Below, piece after piece: positions 4,729 through 5,007 of a DNA stretch of 5,007 nucleotides (its first letter is position 1; every line of letters begins with the position of its first letter). The notes beneath the pieces were generated by a model. It did no database searches. It was not told the origin of the DNA and was given only the letters and a program-made list of their open reading frames with translations. The position numbers and the translations under genes were made by a program. The stretch is from positions 1 through 5,007 of the forward strand of contig CAZGPW010000125.1 of assembly GCA_964527535.1 (NCBI GenBank), written 5' to 3'. This stretch comes from JAQIBY01 sp964527535. GTDB lineage: Bacteria; Bacteroidota; Bacteroidia; Bacteroidales; ML635J-15.

Positions 4729-4920
4729 ATGAAAAACAACCGACTTTTAGAAGCCAAGAGAAAGCGCAACCAGGCAATCAGAGATAAGTTTGACAAACTG
4801 GTCTCTCAACGAAACCTACAGTATGAATATGCCATTAATCTGCTTGTAGAAGAATACGGGCTGTCAGAAAGCACCATTTATAGCATTATTAAGCAATACG
4901 GATATTATACAGACAAATAA
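4729..4920 (+). CDS. Small basic HTH protein
   Basis: This is a 63-residue protein of unknown function. The first 30 residues are strongly basic (EAKRKRNQAIRDKFDKL) and helical in appearance. Residues 34-57 resemble a helix-turn-helix: AINLLVEEYG, a turn at LSES, then TIYSIIKQYG as recognition helix. It starts 5 bases after the RecA-fold ATPase gene and ends 8 bases before the next start, so it is part of the same transcript. It has the size and charge of an accessory early regulator or DNA-bending protein. No Shine-Dalgarno sequence is seen. I do not recognise a named family. Confidence 0.75.
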   Translation: MKNNRLLEAKRKRNQAIRDKFDKLVSQRNLQYEYAINLLVEEYGLSESTIYSIIKQYGYYTDK

Positions 4921-4928
4921 CGAAAGCT

Positions 4929-5007
4929 ATGAAAACCCAGGAAATCAAACAAAAGAAACGCTATCAGGTGATAGCAGACAACCGTAAAAAAATCGCTGAT
5001 AAACTCA
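4929..5007 (+). CDS. Start of a small basic protein, cut by the window edge
   Basis: An ATG at 4929 opens a frame that runs without a stop to the end of the window (26 full codons). It begins MKTQEIKQKKRYQVIADNR and is lysine-rich. It lies 8 bases after the preceding gene in the same orientation, which supports it as the next operon member. Its opening resembles that of the 63-aa protein before it: a K/R-rich stretch, then a helix ending in D-K-L. It may therefore be a second member of the same small HTH family. Function and length cannot be judged. Confidence 0.6.
   Translation, partial: MKTQEIKQKKRYQVIADNRKKIADKL

Overview
The window looks like the left end and early region of a Mu-like transposable phage (prophage or phage genome) from a member of the Bacteroidota. 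The gene order is the classical Mu order: a terminus with repeated sites, a leftward repressor gene, a short rightward Ner-like regulator, a MuA-type DDE transposase, and a MuB-type AAA+ target-selection ATPase. The Bacteroidota assignment rests on three things. The protein style is typical, including the repressor's GKGPML motif and the transposase DDRDLP and AEHFNR motifs. Shine-Dalgarno sequences are absent, with A/T-rich leaders before the start codons. Two promoter matches have the Bacteroidota form (TTG or TTTG, 20 bases, TAnnTTTG).

Layout. Positions 1-514 carry no convincing gene but are dense in repeats. There are two near-identical 26-bp sites (11-36 and 103-128) that look like transposase end-binding sites, and G-run motifs arranged as a duplicated pair (1-60 and 376-427). 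There are also a 16-bp dyad (156-171), a rightward intrinsic terminator (188-212) and three exact copies of a 12-bp tandem repeat (283-318). Positions 515-886 (minus) encode a short HTH plus coiled-coil repressor without a peptidase domain. Positions 887-943 are a compact switch with two face-to-face promoters and a 7-bp inverted repeat. From 944 on, all genes point right and are tightly packed: the small HTH protein (944-1183), the transposase (1191-3194), the MuB-like ATPase (3249-4112), a RecA-fold ATPase overlapping it by 4 bases (4109-4723), a 63-aa basic HTH protein (4729-4920), and the start of another small basic protein (4929 to the window edge).

Likely working model (inference from family knowledge). 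The repressor keeps the rightward early promoter off during lysogeny. The Ner-like protein damps the switch after induction. The transposase pairs the phage ends through the 11-36 and 103-128 sites and the MuB-like protein brings target DNA. The RecA-fold ATPase is translationally coupled to the MuB gene. It has no counterpart among the Mu early genes I know and is the most interesting protein of unknown role here. The left 940 bases are visibly more A+T-rich than the transposition genes, so the regulatory module may have a different history from the transposition module. The exact phage end and the host junction cannot be fixed from this window alone.
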